This document shows, piece by piece, positions 1 to 7,040 of a stretch of DNA of 37,585 nucleotides. Each line of letters opens with the position of its first letter. Position 1 is the stretch's first letter. The notes beneath the pieces were generated by a model that had not been told where the DNA came from, ran no database searches, and saw only the letters and a list, made by a program, of their open reading frames with translations. The stretch comes from Cloacimonetes bacterium UBA6081 (GTDB lineage Bacteria > Cloacimonadota > Cloacimonadia > Cloacimonadales > Cloacimonadaceae): positions 1-37,585 of the forward strand of contig DIXL01000084.1 in the NCBI GenBank assembly GCA_002428685.1. Direction: 5' to 3'. Position numbers and translations under genes: made by a program.

Positions 1-5
1 TTCAT
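1..5 (-). CDS. possible start of a gene leaving the window leftwards
   Basis: Read on the minus strand, an ATG occupies positions 5 to 3. It is preceded by AAGGAGA at 17-11 with a 5-base spacer, a textbook ribosome-binding arrangement. Only the start codon and two more bases lie inside the window, so nothing can be said about the product. A chance occurrence is possible, but the motif is as good as those of the certain genes here. Confidence 0.3.
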
Positions 6-105
6 GGCTATCTCCTTGCTTTTATAGTGAGGGATAGCTTCTATTCTATTTGTGTCTTGTGAAGCAAAAAAAAATGGACTGTAGAGATCAGCAACTCGCC
101 ATGCG

Positions 106-117
106 CAGCACGTGCTG
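106..117. promoter_or_regulatory. 12-bp perfect palindrome, possible operator
   Basis: CAGCACGTGCTG is a perfect palindrome in the gap between the putative minus-strand gene start at position 5 and the tRNA pair. A palindrome of this size upstream of a gene start can be a repressor site, but no regulator gene is nearby and there is one copy only. The rest of 18-255 shows no convincing gene. TTGACA at 214-219 could be a -35 element for the tRNA pair, but I see no matching -10 box. Confidence 0.2.
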
Positions 118-255
118 GTCAGTTTCATTCCCGGTTGCGAAATCCGTTTCATTTGGGTTTAGATAGAACCTATTCACTATTCACCATATAAGCACAGGAA
201 CCCGTGAAAGTTATTGACAGAAAAGCACTCTCCAAGTTTTTGGATATCTTAACTG

Positions 256-333
<78 letters not shown>

Positions 334-352
334 GTTCAAAAGTTTATAGAGT

Positions 353-428
353 GGGCGCTTAGCTCAGCTGGGAGAGCTCATGCTTTACACGCATGTGGTC
401 GGGGGTTCGAGTCCCTTAGCGCCCACCA
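353..428 (+). tRNA. tRNA-Val (anticodon TAC)
   Basis: The acceptor stem is GGGCGCT (353-359) pairing with AGCGCCC (418-424), followed by discriminator A and encoded CCA. The anticodon arm is CATGC-TTTACAC-GCATG with TAC in the loop, and the T-arm contains GGTTCGAGTCC. TTTTT at 431-435 follows directly, without a hairpin of its own. It is probably the second gene of a two-tRNA transcript. Confidence 0.95.
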
Positions 429-451
429 CCTTTTTGATTAACAGGTTAGCA

Positions 452-499
452 GGTTTACTGGTTTACTGGTTAACTGGTTAATGGGTAGATTGGTTTAGG
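452..499 (+). repeat. octamer tandem repeat (GGTTTACT-like, six units)
   Basis: Six successive 8-base units start at 452, 460, 468, 476, 484 and 492: GGTTTACT twice, GGTTAACT, GGTTAATG, GGTAGATT and GGTTTAGG. The first copies are identical and later ones decay. It lies between tRNA-Val and the epimerase start, so it is either a neutral microsatellite or part of the leader of the next gene. Confidence 0.7.
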
Positions 500-536
500 A
501 TAACAAGTTAAGAAGATGCCATGTTTGGGGTGATGG

Positions 537-1508
537 ATGAAAATAGCAATCACAGGTGCAAATGGCTTTGTAGGCAGCAATCTGATAAAGCACTTCCAAA
601 ACCGAGGGCATGAAGTAATCGCTCTGGTTAGGGAATCCTCAAACCCAAATGCTATACCCGCTGCAACTAATATAATATCAACAGATTACGCAGATATTGA
701 AGCCATAAAATCTGCTTTGGAAAACTGCGACGTACTTATCCACAACGCCGGGAAAACCAAGGCTTTGAACCACTCTGCCATGATGGATGCCAATGTAGGC
801 ATTACCGAAAACATAATTACAGCCATCAATCAGCTTTCCAAATCCATTCACCTGATATATATCAGCTCGCAGGCCGCCTCAAAACCAAGTGTAAATAACT
901 ATCCGGTAAGCGAGGATGAACCCTCTGCCCCACTCACCAGCTATGGAATCAGCAAACTTGCGGCTGAACACGCAATCCGTAGCTCTTGCCAAAAGCCTTG
1001 GACTATTGTGCGTCCCTGCTCTGTTTACGGGTGTGGAGACAGGGATTTTTTGCAGCTTTTTAAAATGGCAAAGCACGGAATCAGCTTTAAAATAGGGAGC
1101 AAAGACAGGCTGTTGAATATGATTCACATCTCAGAACTTGCATCTTTTATAGAGCTTTGTATTACAACACCCACCGCAGAAAATCAAGTTTTTTTTGCCA
1201 CAGACGGCCACGTTTATCATCAAAGCGACGTGTTTACTGCTATTGCGCAAGCCATGCAAAAGAATAATTTAACGATTCCCATCCCCGAACCATTGGTGAA
1301 ATTGGCTTTTACGGCAGGCGATTTACTTGGCCACATATTGCATAAAGAAATGGTGGTGAATCGCGAGAAAATGAAGGAAATCTTGGCAGAAAGCTGGCTT
1401 GCGAATCCTGCCAAAGCTCAGAATTTATTGGGCTGGAATCCTTTGGCTAATTTGGAACATTATATGCAGGAGACGGCATTATGCTATCAAAAGCTTGGCT
1501 GGCTATAG
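537..1508 (+). CDS. NAD(P)-dependent epimerase/dehydratase (extended SDR family)
   Basis: This 323-residue protein is a cytoplasmic extended short-chain dehydrogenase/reductase. The N-terminal Rossmann motif GANGFVG sits at residues 7-13. The catalytic triad region shows SS at 110-111 and YGISK at 136-140 (Tyr136, Lys140). Families of this kind act on nucleotide sugars, flavonols or steroid-like alcohols, and I cannot tell the substrate. The length is normal for the family. The start at 537 follows GGGGTGATGG, a weak ribosome site; no better start is seen. Its last 28 bases overlap the next gene, suggesting translational coupling with a secreted barrel protein. That partner gives no metabolic clue. 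Confidence 0.9.
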   Translation: MKIAITGANGFVGSNLIKHFQNRGHEVIALVRESSNPNAIPAATNIISTDYADIEAIKSALENCDVLIHNAGKTKALNHSAMMDANVGITENIITAINQLSKSIHLIYISSQAASKPSVNNYPVSEDEPSAPLTSYGISKLAAEHAIRSSCQKPWTIVRPCSVYGCGDRDFLQLFKMAKHGISFKIGSKDRLLNMIHISELASFIELCITTPTAENQVFFATDGHVYHQSDVFTAIAQAMQKNNLTIPIPEPLVKLAFTAGDLLGHILHKEMVVNREKMKEILAESWLANPAKAQNLLGWNPLANLEHYMQETALCYQKLGWL

Positions 1509-3145
1509 CTTTAATATTATTCTGCACATGCGTGGACGCTCAGGTGGACAGCCTTGCCTGGGTGCCGGACAGTTTGAAAGCAGACATATCAACGAAAAAA
1601 GAAATTGAACAGTGGCTGGATGCCCAAAAGGCAAAAGAGCAAGCCAGCTCTGCTGCTTTACATTCTGATCTGGGAGACTATTATCAAAGTGGTTATTTTC
1701 ATTTGGCTCGTCCAGATCTAAAGATGCCTCTCCGGCATGGATTTGCACAACTATCTTCTGTATTCTCTGCCGGCTTGTATAATGATTCTTTCAGAAACTT
1801 CTATCCGCATGTGTCATATTATCGCAGTTCAGATTACACGGTTGAACCATACCCGTTTGAGCCGTCCTTAAGCTATATTGATGCTTCCCTGGGCGATTAT
1901 GAACACCATTATGCCAAAGTTAATTTTGCCAAGGCATATCTGCTGAGTTATCCCGGATTATCGTATCAGGGGACACTATTGGTTCAAAACGGTCAGTGGT
2001 CGGATATCATGGCGGCGCAAACATCGATGAAACACTATCTTGGCTTGCAAACAAATGGCTGGCAGGTGGAGGCGGAATTTGCAAGCTGGGCAAAGGATAT
2101 CGCCATGTCCGAGTTATTACCGGTTTACTGGCTGGCAAACAATTTCCCAATTGCGCACAGCATTAAGCAGTCCTATCTATCAGTGCAGCATCCTCTGGGA
2201 AAAATTAGCGTTGTGAACAGCAGCGAAAGCGCAACTGCCACACAGTTTGCACAAACCCTTAAACAAAAAACCACTCAATTGCAATACGCTTGGGGGCAAA
2301 ACAGAGGCAACCTTAGTTATGAAGTTCTTTACGAGCATGCCTGGGTAAAGGGGAATACTGATTTTTCCGGCTGCTTTGATGCTGATAATTACGAAGATAA
2401 GTTAGCTTTGAGCATAGATAATTATATGCCAGTTGGTCTTTCCGTTAAGGCAGAATATCTGGATTTTTTGCGGGGGAAGGTTTTCACCGATCTCAGTATT
2501 CCGGTGTTTGGTTCTTATCTTGGGGCTTATGGTAACATGCTTTGGGGAAGCGATGCCTCTCCCGTAAAAGTGAAAGACATTTACAGCTTAAATGGAGAAC
2601 TTGAACTGGTTGACATCCGGGTTCCACGTGAACAAGGAGTTTATTTTCGGCATGAATGGCAGGGAATCTCCTCTTCCATAGCCGTGGGCAGTAAGCGAAT
2701 GGTGCAAAAGGCAGAGTCGGCAGGATTTGATCTGGACTTTGAGCAGCCCTTTGTGCGTTTGGCTTTTGACATAAAGCAAGCTTGGAGAAGCTGGGAACTG
2801 ATCGCCAAGCCAAAGTGGATTTACAGTAAATTTAATGAAGGTCTTTGCGAAAACCCCGAATTCCGCTTCAGCAGCGAACAAAACCTTGTTTATCATTTAC
2901 CATACAACAATGCAATTGTGGCAGGTTTTGGAGTTCACAGCCATTCTGGATACTATGCGGCAAATGTAGTTAGTCCCTACCTAATAGAAGCTTCCACTGT
3001 TTTGGATGCCTGGGGTGGATTTAATATAGACCGCTGGTTTGAGCTTCGGGCTGGATTTAAAAACATCTTGTCATCCTCTTTATATGGAGTTTATCCAGCT
3101 CCGTTATCTGCATTTGCCCAATTGAAGTGGTATTATTTGAACTGA
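1481..3145 (+). CDS. secreted, probably outer-membrane beta-barrel protein of unknown function
   Basis: This is a 554-residue protein with an N-terminal signal peptide (hydrophobic residues about 6-16, likely cleaved near VDA-Q at 18-21). A charged segment rich in Lys, Glu and Ala follows at about 35-65. The rest alternates hydrophobic and polar residues, rich in Tyr, Trp and Phe, as in outer-membrane barrels, and the last residues (QLKWYYLN) end in an aromatic pattern common at barrel C-termini. The start is supported by AGGAGA at 1468-1473, 7 bases upstream, inside the preceding gene. I do not recognise a named family. A putative porin or TonB-receptor-like barrel is possible, but no plug domain is seen. 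Confidence 0.75.
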   Translation: MLSKAWLAIALILFCTCVDAQVDSLAWVPDSLKADISTKKEIEQWLDAQKAKEQASSAALHSDLGDYYQSGYFHLARPDLKMPLRHGFAQLSSVFSAGLYNDSFRNFYPHVSYYRSSDYTVEPYPFEPSLSYIDASLGDYEHHYAKVNFAKAYLLSYPGLSYQGTLLVQNGQWSDIMAAQTSMKHYLGLQTNGWQVEAEFASWAKDIAMSELLPVYWLANNFPIAHSIKQSYLSVQHPLGKISVVNSSESATATQFAQTLKQKTTQLQYAWGQNRGNLSYEVLYEHAWVKGNTDFSGCFDADNYEDKLALSIDNYMPVGLSVKAEYLDFLRGKVFTDLSIPVFGSYLGAYGNMLWGSDASPVKVKDIYSLNGELELVDIRVPREQGVYFRHEWQGISSSIAVGSKRMVQKAESAGFDLDFEQPFVRLAFDIKQAWRSWELIAKPKWIYSKFNEGLCENPEFRFSSEQNLVYHLPYNNAIVAGFGVHSHSGYYAANVVSPYLIEASTVLDAWGGFNIDRWFELRAGFKNILSSSLYGVYPAPLSAFAQLKWYYLN

Positions 3146-3232
3146 GCTTCTCACATGTAACAATTAGGTGAAACTCACATATCTCTCCAACTATTGCACA
3201 ATAGCCAAAACACTGAATTACTTGTTTTGATA

Positions 3233-3368
3233 GTCGTTTCCGCGGAGGCGGAAATCCAGCCCTAAAAAATCCCGTAGGGATGACACAAAATATTGAGGCA
3301 AATACTATCCAATCTGTCGCTCTTCCAGAGCTGTTTCCGGGCTGGATTCCCGCCTCCGCGGGAACGAC
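3233..3368. mobile_element. MITE-like element with 30-bp terminal inverted repeats (copy 1)
   Basis: The left end (3233-3262, GTCGTTTCCGCGGAGGCG...) is the inverse of the right end (3339-3368, ...CCTCCGCGGGAACGAC) over 30 bases, with two differences. Inside are short self-complementary stretches such as TCCCGTAGGGA and CTCTTCCAGAG. A second copy starts at 37470 with the same internal order and spacing. It encodes nothing of its own, so it would need a transposase in trans. It fills most of the 317-base gap after the barrel gene; the rest of that gap (3146-3232 and 3369-3401) shows nothing else. No clear target-site duplication is visible. Confidence 0.75.
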
Positions 3369-3401
3369 ACAGTCATTGCAGGCTTGGTAAGACGCTAACA
3401 G

Positions 3402-3430
3402 AAAGCCCTGTCGTATTATGACAGGGCTTT
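3402..3430. terminator. hairpin terminator between convergent genes
   Basis: AAAGCCCTGTC and GACAGGGCTTT form an 11-bp stem with a 7-base loop. It lies 32 bases past the end of the minus-strand operon that finishes at 3463 and also downstream of the plus-strand gene ending at 3145, so it could serve both. The T-tract is short on each side, so efficiency is uncertain. Confidence 0.6.
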
Positions 3431-3462
3431 CTGACTTTATGATAGGTGAAGGGGTACTTTAT

Positions 3463-4896
3463 TTAACCCTTGCGGAATCTGGCAGAGAATGTGTAGTCAC
3501 TTTCCTGATTCACATTAAACGACCACCCTTCCACCAGGTTTTTCAGTTCGTTCAAAAATCCCTCAGGCATTTGGCCATTGGGCGTAATGGTAGCAGCCGC
3601 AACTTTTCCTGAAGCACTAATCAGCAGACGTATGGATGCCGAGCCTGAGAAGGGAGTAATGGCATTCCACTTTTGATATAGAGCGTTCATTTGGCTTCTG
3701 CGGGCTGATATGGTTGTATTGATAACTTCGTATCTGGTTCTGGTTTCGGCCGGTTCAGCAGCAATGCTGCCTTCCGAAACCTGCGCCACGTTTTTGGATT
3801 TGAATGAACTTGCCAGTTGTGATGTTTTTGCAGTTTGTCCAAAAACAACTCCACTGGGAGCCAATCTGCTTTGATCACCAGTAGCTTTTACCACTGTTCC
3901 AGCATCCGGACGAACGTTTGAGCCTGCGATTCTGGGGGCATTTGTAACCACAGAGCCAATGTCACTGCTAAAGGAACCACCCGTAGCACCAGGATTAAAG
4001 GCTGTTCCGCCTCCACCAACGCCAGCAGCTCCGCCACCAGTGCCCGAACCTCCGACACCACCTCTTCCGGGTCTTGATGCGGCAAAACCCTCTGCAATGG
4101 TTACGGCTTTTATGGTTGGAGCAGATGAAGTGGCATTGGGATCAAAAGCTCCGAAATTACTCCCGAAGATGGATCCCGCAGTTTTAGAAGTTCCAGTTCC
4201 AGATGTTGCACCACCAGTTTGAGCTGTCTCTTTGGTTGGGGTCGCTTCTGCTTCCTGTTCACCCACCTGGGTTTCTTCTTCAAACGTACTACGTTGCTCT
4301 AATGCTGCAGCCTTTACAAGCTCTGCTTTTTGCAGGGTTGCCAGTTTTTGCTCCAAAGATACATCATAGTTGAATTTCTTCTTTAAAGCCAGATCGAAAA
4401 CCAGAATAAAGATGATTGCAAGAAAGAGAAAGAGCAAAATCAAGTTGCGATTAAATCTCTCCATAGCAGTAGGAGCAGAATATCGCGCAAATTGAGCAGC
4501 AATCTGCTTCTCTTCCGGAGTAAGAACGTTTACCCATGGCTCTTTGAATAAATACTTGATCTCATAATTCGGAGCAATTGTAACTACTCCGACCATGTCC
4601 GGTTTTAATTCCAATTCAGTTCCGCGCAGAATGTTGTTTTGGGTTAAATAGCTGCTATCCACAGGGTTGCCATCTTTGGTGCAGCTAAGTTGTGATCCAG
4701 GAGGAAGCTGCATGAAGAATTGATCTCCCCGTTGCGAAACAAAAAGGTGTTTGTCCGGAAATGAATCCTCCAGAATTTGGAAAAAGAGGTATTTACTGGA
4801 ACCGATGAAGAACTTCTTTGTGAAGTCCTTACCATATTTTACATAGTCCAAGGGTTTTTTCTTGTAGTCCAGATATAGGTTAAGTATTTTTGCCAT
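3463..4896 (-). CDS. AgmX/PglI C-terminal-domain protein (TonB-like energy transducer)
   Basis: This 477-residue inner-membrane protein couples a proton channel to the envelope. Residues 1-120 form a cytoplasmic domain with FHA-like beta pattern (IGSSKY near 31, LPPGSQL near 64). One membrane helix lies at about 151-170. A long linker rich in Gly, Ala, Ser, Pro and Thr follows (about 200-385). The C-terminal domain (about 388-477) shows the AgmX/PglI and TonB-like pattern with LLISASGKVAAATI and a terminal aromatic strand. AGGAGG lies just before the ATG. It ends the operon after the ExbB and two ExbD genes, which matches the Myxococcus Agl gliding/transport machinery where AgmX and PglI share this domain. 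Whether it moves cells, secretes or imports is unknown. Confidence 0.8.
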   Translation of the reverse strand: MAKILNLYLDYKKKPLDYVKYGKDFTKKFFIGSSKYLFFQILEDSFPDKHLFVSQRGDQFFMQLPPGSQLSCTKDGNPVDSSYLTQNNILRGTELELKPDMVGVVTIAPNYEIKYLFKEPWVNVLTPEEKQIAAQFARYSAPTAMERFNRNLILLFLFLAIIFILVFDLALKKKFNYDVSLEQKLATLQKAELVKAAALEQRSTFEEETQVGEQEAEATPTKETAQTGGATSGTGTSKTAGSIFGSNFGAFDPNATSSAPTIKAVTIAEGFAASRPGRGGVGGSGTGGGAAGVGGGGTAFNPGATGGSFSSDIGSVVTNAPRIAGSNVRPDAGTVVKATGDQSRLAPSGVVFGQTAKTSQLASSFKSKNVAQVSEGSIAAEPAETRTRYEVINTTISARRSQMNALYQKWNAITPFSGSASIRLLISASGKVAAATITPNGQMPEGFLNELKNLVEGWSFNVNQESDYTFSARFRKG

Positions 4897-4909
4897 TTTT
4901 CCTCCTCTG

Positions 4910-5443
4910 CTACTGGGCTGAACTGACGTTGTATTTCTTCAGCCAATCCGCATCCTCAAGAGTGGCAAAATAAATGTAGGTATAACCTGCATTTGTTCCG
5001 ATTCGAACAACTTCGGTGATATAGGCACAGGGGATACTGTTATCTGCCTGCACAATCAGGCAAGCCTCTGTGCTTTCACTTTTATAAATGTCTGCAGCTT
5101 CAAGCTTTAAATATTCGCTTATCTGCGTTCTTTTTTTGGCATTATTCATCAGGTCTGCCGGAGTTCCAAAATCCAATCCCTCTGTTCCAACCACCACTCT
5201 ATCCGGGAAAATCTTGATTGGCGTAACACCCGCTTCTTCAAGCATCTTGTCGTTAGTTATGGTAGTGGGGTATTGCATCCCGGCTTCAGCGGATACTTTT
5301 ACTGCCTCGGTGGATACATTCTTGATTAGGAACACTAAAATGATGGTCAACACATCAAGCAGAGACGTGATGGACAAGGTTTTGGGATCGTCAAACTTTC
5401 TACGGACCTTTCGGGCAGAACGATCAGAAGTATTCATACGCAT
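4910..5443 (-). CDS. ExbD/TolR-family channel protein with intact aspartate
   Basis: This is a 177-residue inner-membrane protein with a basic N-terminus, one membrane helix (about 24-42, SLLDVLTIILVFLIK) and a periplasmic domain. Asp30 sits where ExbD, TolR and MotB carry the essential proton-binding aspartate. The family works with ExbB/TolQ/MotA subunits to convert proton flow into movement of periplasmic parts. It ends 13 bases before the AgmX-like gene and starts 11 bases after the second ExbD gene, so it belongs to the same operon. The MRMN start is uncertain by two residues (Met1 or Met3). Confidence 0.87.
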   Translation of the reverse strand: MRMNTSDRSARKVRRKFDDPKTLSITSLLDVLTIILVFLIKNVSTEAVKVSAEAGMQYPTTITNDKMLEEAGVTPIKIFPDRVVVGTEGLDFGTPADLMNNAKKRTQISEYLKLEAADIYKSESTEACLIVQADNSIPCAYITEVVRIGTNAGYTYIYFATLEDADWLKKYNVSSAQ

Positions 5444-5454
5444 TATTACACTCC

Positions 5455-5976
5455 TTAATAATACTGCACAGCAGCCGCTTTATAGTTTACAGAGGTCAAA
5501 CCGTTGGATTTGCAGATGTCAATGGTCCGCATTAAATCCTGAAACAAAACGTCTGGATACATAACGACGGTGACTTCGGTTAGGTTAGGTTTACGGGACC
5601 GAAGGTCTTTTACGACCAAATCCAAGGCTTGATAATCGTAATTATCGTTTACTGCTGGGATTCGTTTTAAATCAGATCCTTTTTCCCGAACTTCCATTCC
5701 CAGGAACTGGTTGTTTTGTTGGAAAACTTTACCCATAGTGTGAATTTCTACTTTTTCAAGCACTTCGGCTCCGCTTCCACCAGCACCTGGACCGCCACCA
5801 CCGCCTTCCCCCTGCGAAAAGTTGAGCGCAACAAGGGACACCTGAGAAACCACCACCATCATTAACATGAATGGGATTATGGTTAAAAACAGGTTCATGA
5901 TTGGCACCAGATTGGGTTCCTGGGGCGCAGTCTGCCCTTTTTGTTGTCGCGCTTGAGAAGGCTTATAAACGGCCAT
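5455..5976 (-). CDS. second ExbD/TolR-family protein, channel Asp replaced by Asn
   Basis: This is a 173-residue inner-membrane protein with one helix (about 23-48) and a periplasmic domain that begins after a glycine-rich stretch at about 55-68. The helix opens with PNLVPIMNLFLTIIPFML. The position normally held by the proton-binding aspartate of ExbD/TolR is Asn28, encoded by AAC. The gene lies between the ExbB-like gene (3 bases upstream) and the Asp-bearing ExbD. The family assignment follows from helix position, length and neighbours. The likely role is a non-protonatable partner of the other ExbD in a mixed dimer, which is my inference. Confidence 0.83.
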   Translation of the reverse strand: MAVYKPSQARQQKGQTAPQEPNLVPIMNLFLTIIPFMLMMVVVSQVSLVALNFSQGEGGGGGPGAGGSGAEVLEKVEIHTMGKVFQQNNQFLGMEVREKGSDLKRIPAVNDNYDYQALDLVVKDLRSRKPNLTEVTVVMYPDVLFQDLMRTIDICKSNGLTSVNYKAAAVQYY

Positions 5977-5979
5977 AGC

Positions 5980-6747
5980 TTAATCCTTGATTGCGTTGTT
6001 AATGGTATTAATTAGTTTTACACTGTATTCGTCGATGTCATTAATAAGGTTTGAGGCACGGGTGTATAGCCAACCTTTAATTATGGTTAGTGGAATAGCG
6101 GCAATCAAACCCAGAGCAGTAGTTCCGATGGCAAGCTTGATACCATTGGTAAGAGCAGCACCTTGAGCAGCAGCGGATAAACCTGCCAAGCCGGCAAATG
6201 CGGTTAACAAGCCCCAGATAGTACCCAAAAGTCCCAGGTAAGTGGCAATCTGAGCCAAAGTATCAAACCAAAATAAACCGCCATCAAGTCTGTGCACAGT
6301 TTGAAGCGCGGATTCATCCAAAGAGTTCTGAACCGAAATTCTCAGTTCTGCACCTTTTTTACCACTTTTCCTTGCTTCTTTAAAAATCATCAAAGCACTC
6401 CAGAAGATGAAGCCCATAGTTGTTCCCTTATAGCTTTCGGAGATTTTTGTGGCTTCGTCTAACTGGTCATTTCTGATGTAGTTGCGCAGTTTAAGATAAA
6501 AACCTTGAGCATCAATTTTTTCTTTGCGATACAGCTGATTCCAGCGGGCAAATGCATACACAATACCAATTACAAAAACCAATAAGATAGGATAAGCCCA
6601 TTCTCTGCTATCTACGAATACTGTGAACAGAGAAATGCTTTGTGTTGGTGCAGCTTCTGCTGCCGGTGCAGCTTCTGCTGCCTGGGCGAACAGAACGAGA
6701 CTAACCATTAGGGCGATGATCATGAGGAAGATATGTTTTGCTTTCAT
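5980..6747 (-). CDS. MotA/TolQ/ExbB proton channel protein
   Basis: This is a 255-residue inner-membrane channel subunit. A signal-like N-terminal helix (1-26) precedes a short Ala/Pro/Glu stretch. Channel helices lie at about 50-68, 163-186 and 202-222, with family motifs GLLGTIWGL (172-180) and ALGLIAAIP (211-219). The long cytoplasmic segment between the first and second channel helices is typical. An upstream ATG at 6765 exists, but I chose 6747: GAAGGAG lies 5 bases before it, and it gives an ATGA overlap with the preceding small gene. An N-terminal signal sequence ahead of the three-helix core is an extra found in some TolQ/ExbB relatives. It would form the stator with the two ExbD proteins. 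Confidence 0.9.
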   Translation of the reverse strand: MKAKHIFLMIIALMVSLVLFAQAAEAAPAAEAAPTQSISLFTVFVDSREWAYPILLVFVIGIVYAFARWNQLYRKEKIDAQGFYLKLRNYIRNDQLDEATKISESYKGTTMGFIFWSALMIFKEARKSGKKGAELRISVQNSLDESALQTVHRLDGGLFWFDTLAQIATYLGLLGTIWGLLTAFAGLAGLSAAAQGAALTNGIKLAIGTTALGLIAAIPLTIIKGWLYTRASNLINDIDEYSVKLINTINNAIKD

Positions 6748-7040
6748 TTTGACTCCTTCAGCCATTTATTTAGTAGTATATCACTCTTCTCTTTTATGCT
6801 TTCAAGGTTGAAACTGAACTTGTATTCTCCAGCTTTCTGATAGGTGTTTGTTTTATCCTGAAACACGCCACTGGCTGGGATTAACGATTTTACTTCAATA
6901 ATCAATTCTTGTTGTTCCACATATTGCCGCACTCCCGAAAAGCCAGTAACAGGCTGATTGGTTTGCGCAGGAGCAGTTTGGCCAAACAGTGCGAAGCAGA
7001 CAAGGCCAAATGTTACAATTAGCAGGAGATACTTATTCAT
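6744..7040 (-). CDS. small secreted protein of the Agl/Tol-like operon, unknown function
   Basis: This 98-residue protein has a signal peptide (MNKYLLLIVTFGLVCFALFG, cleavage likely near GQT-A at 20-23). The mature part of about 75 residues has beta-strand-like character (QELIIEVKSLIP) and a charged C-terminal helix (LLNKWLKESK). The gene overlaps both neighbours by four bases (ATGA) and has AGGAGG upstream, so it is certainly translated with the TPR and ExbB genes. I do not recognise the family. Its position suggests a periplasmic accessory subunit of the machine. Confidence 0.75.
   Translation of the reverse strand: MNKYLLLIVTFGLVCFALFGQTAPAQTNQPVTGFSGVRQYVEQQELIIEVKSLIPASGVFQDKTNTYQKAGEYKFSFNLESIKEKSDILLNKWLKESK

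Noticed and set aside
5088..5564. 158-residue plus-strand frame across the ExbD genes
   Set aside because: It is antisense to two well-supported genes and has no motif or ribosome site.
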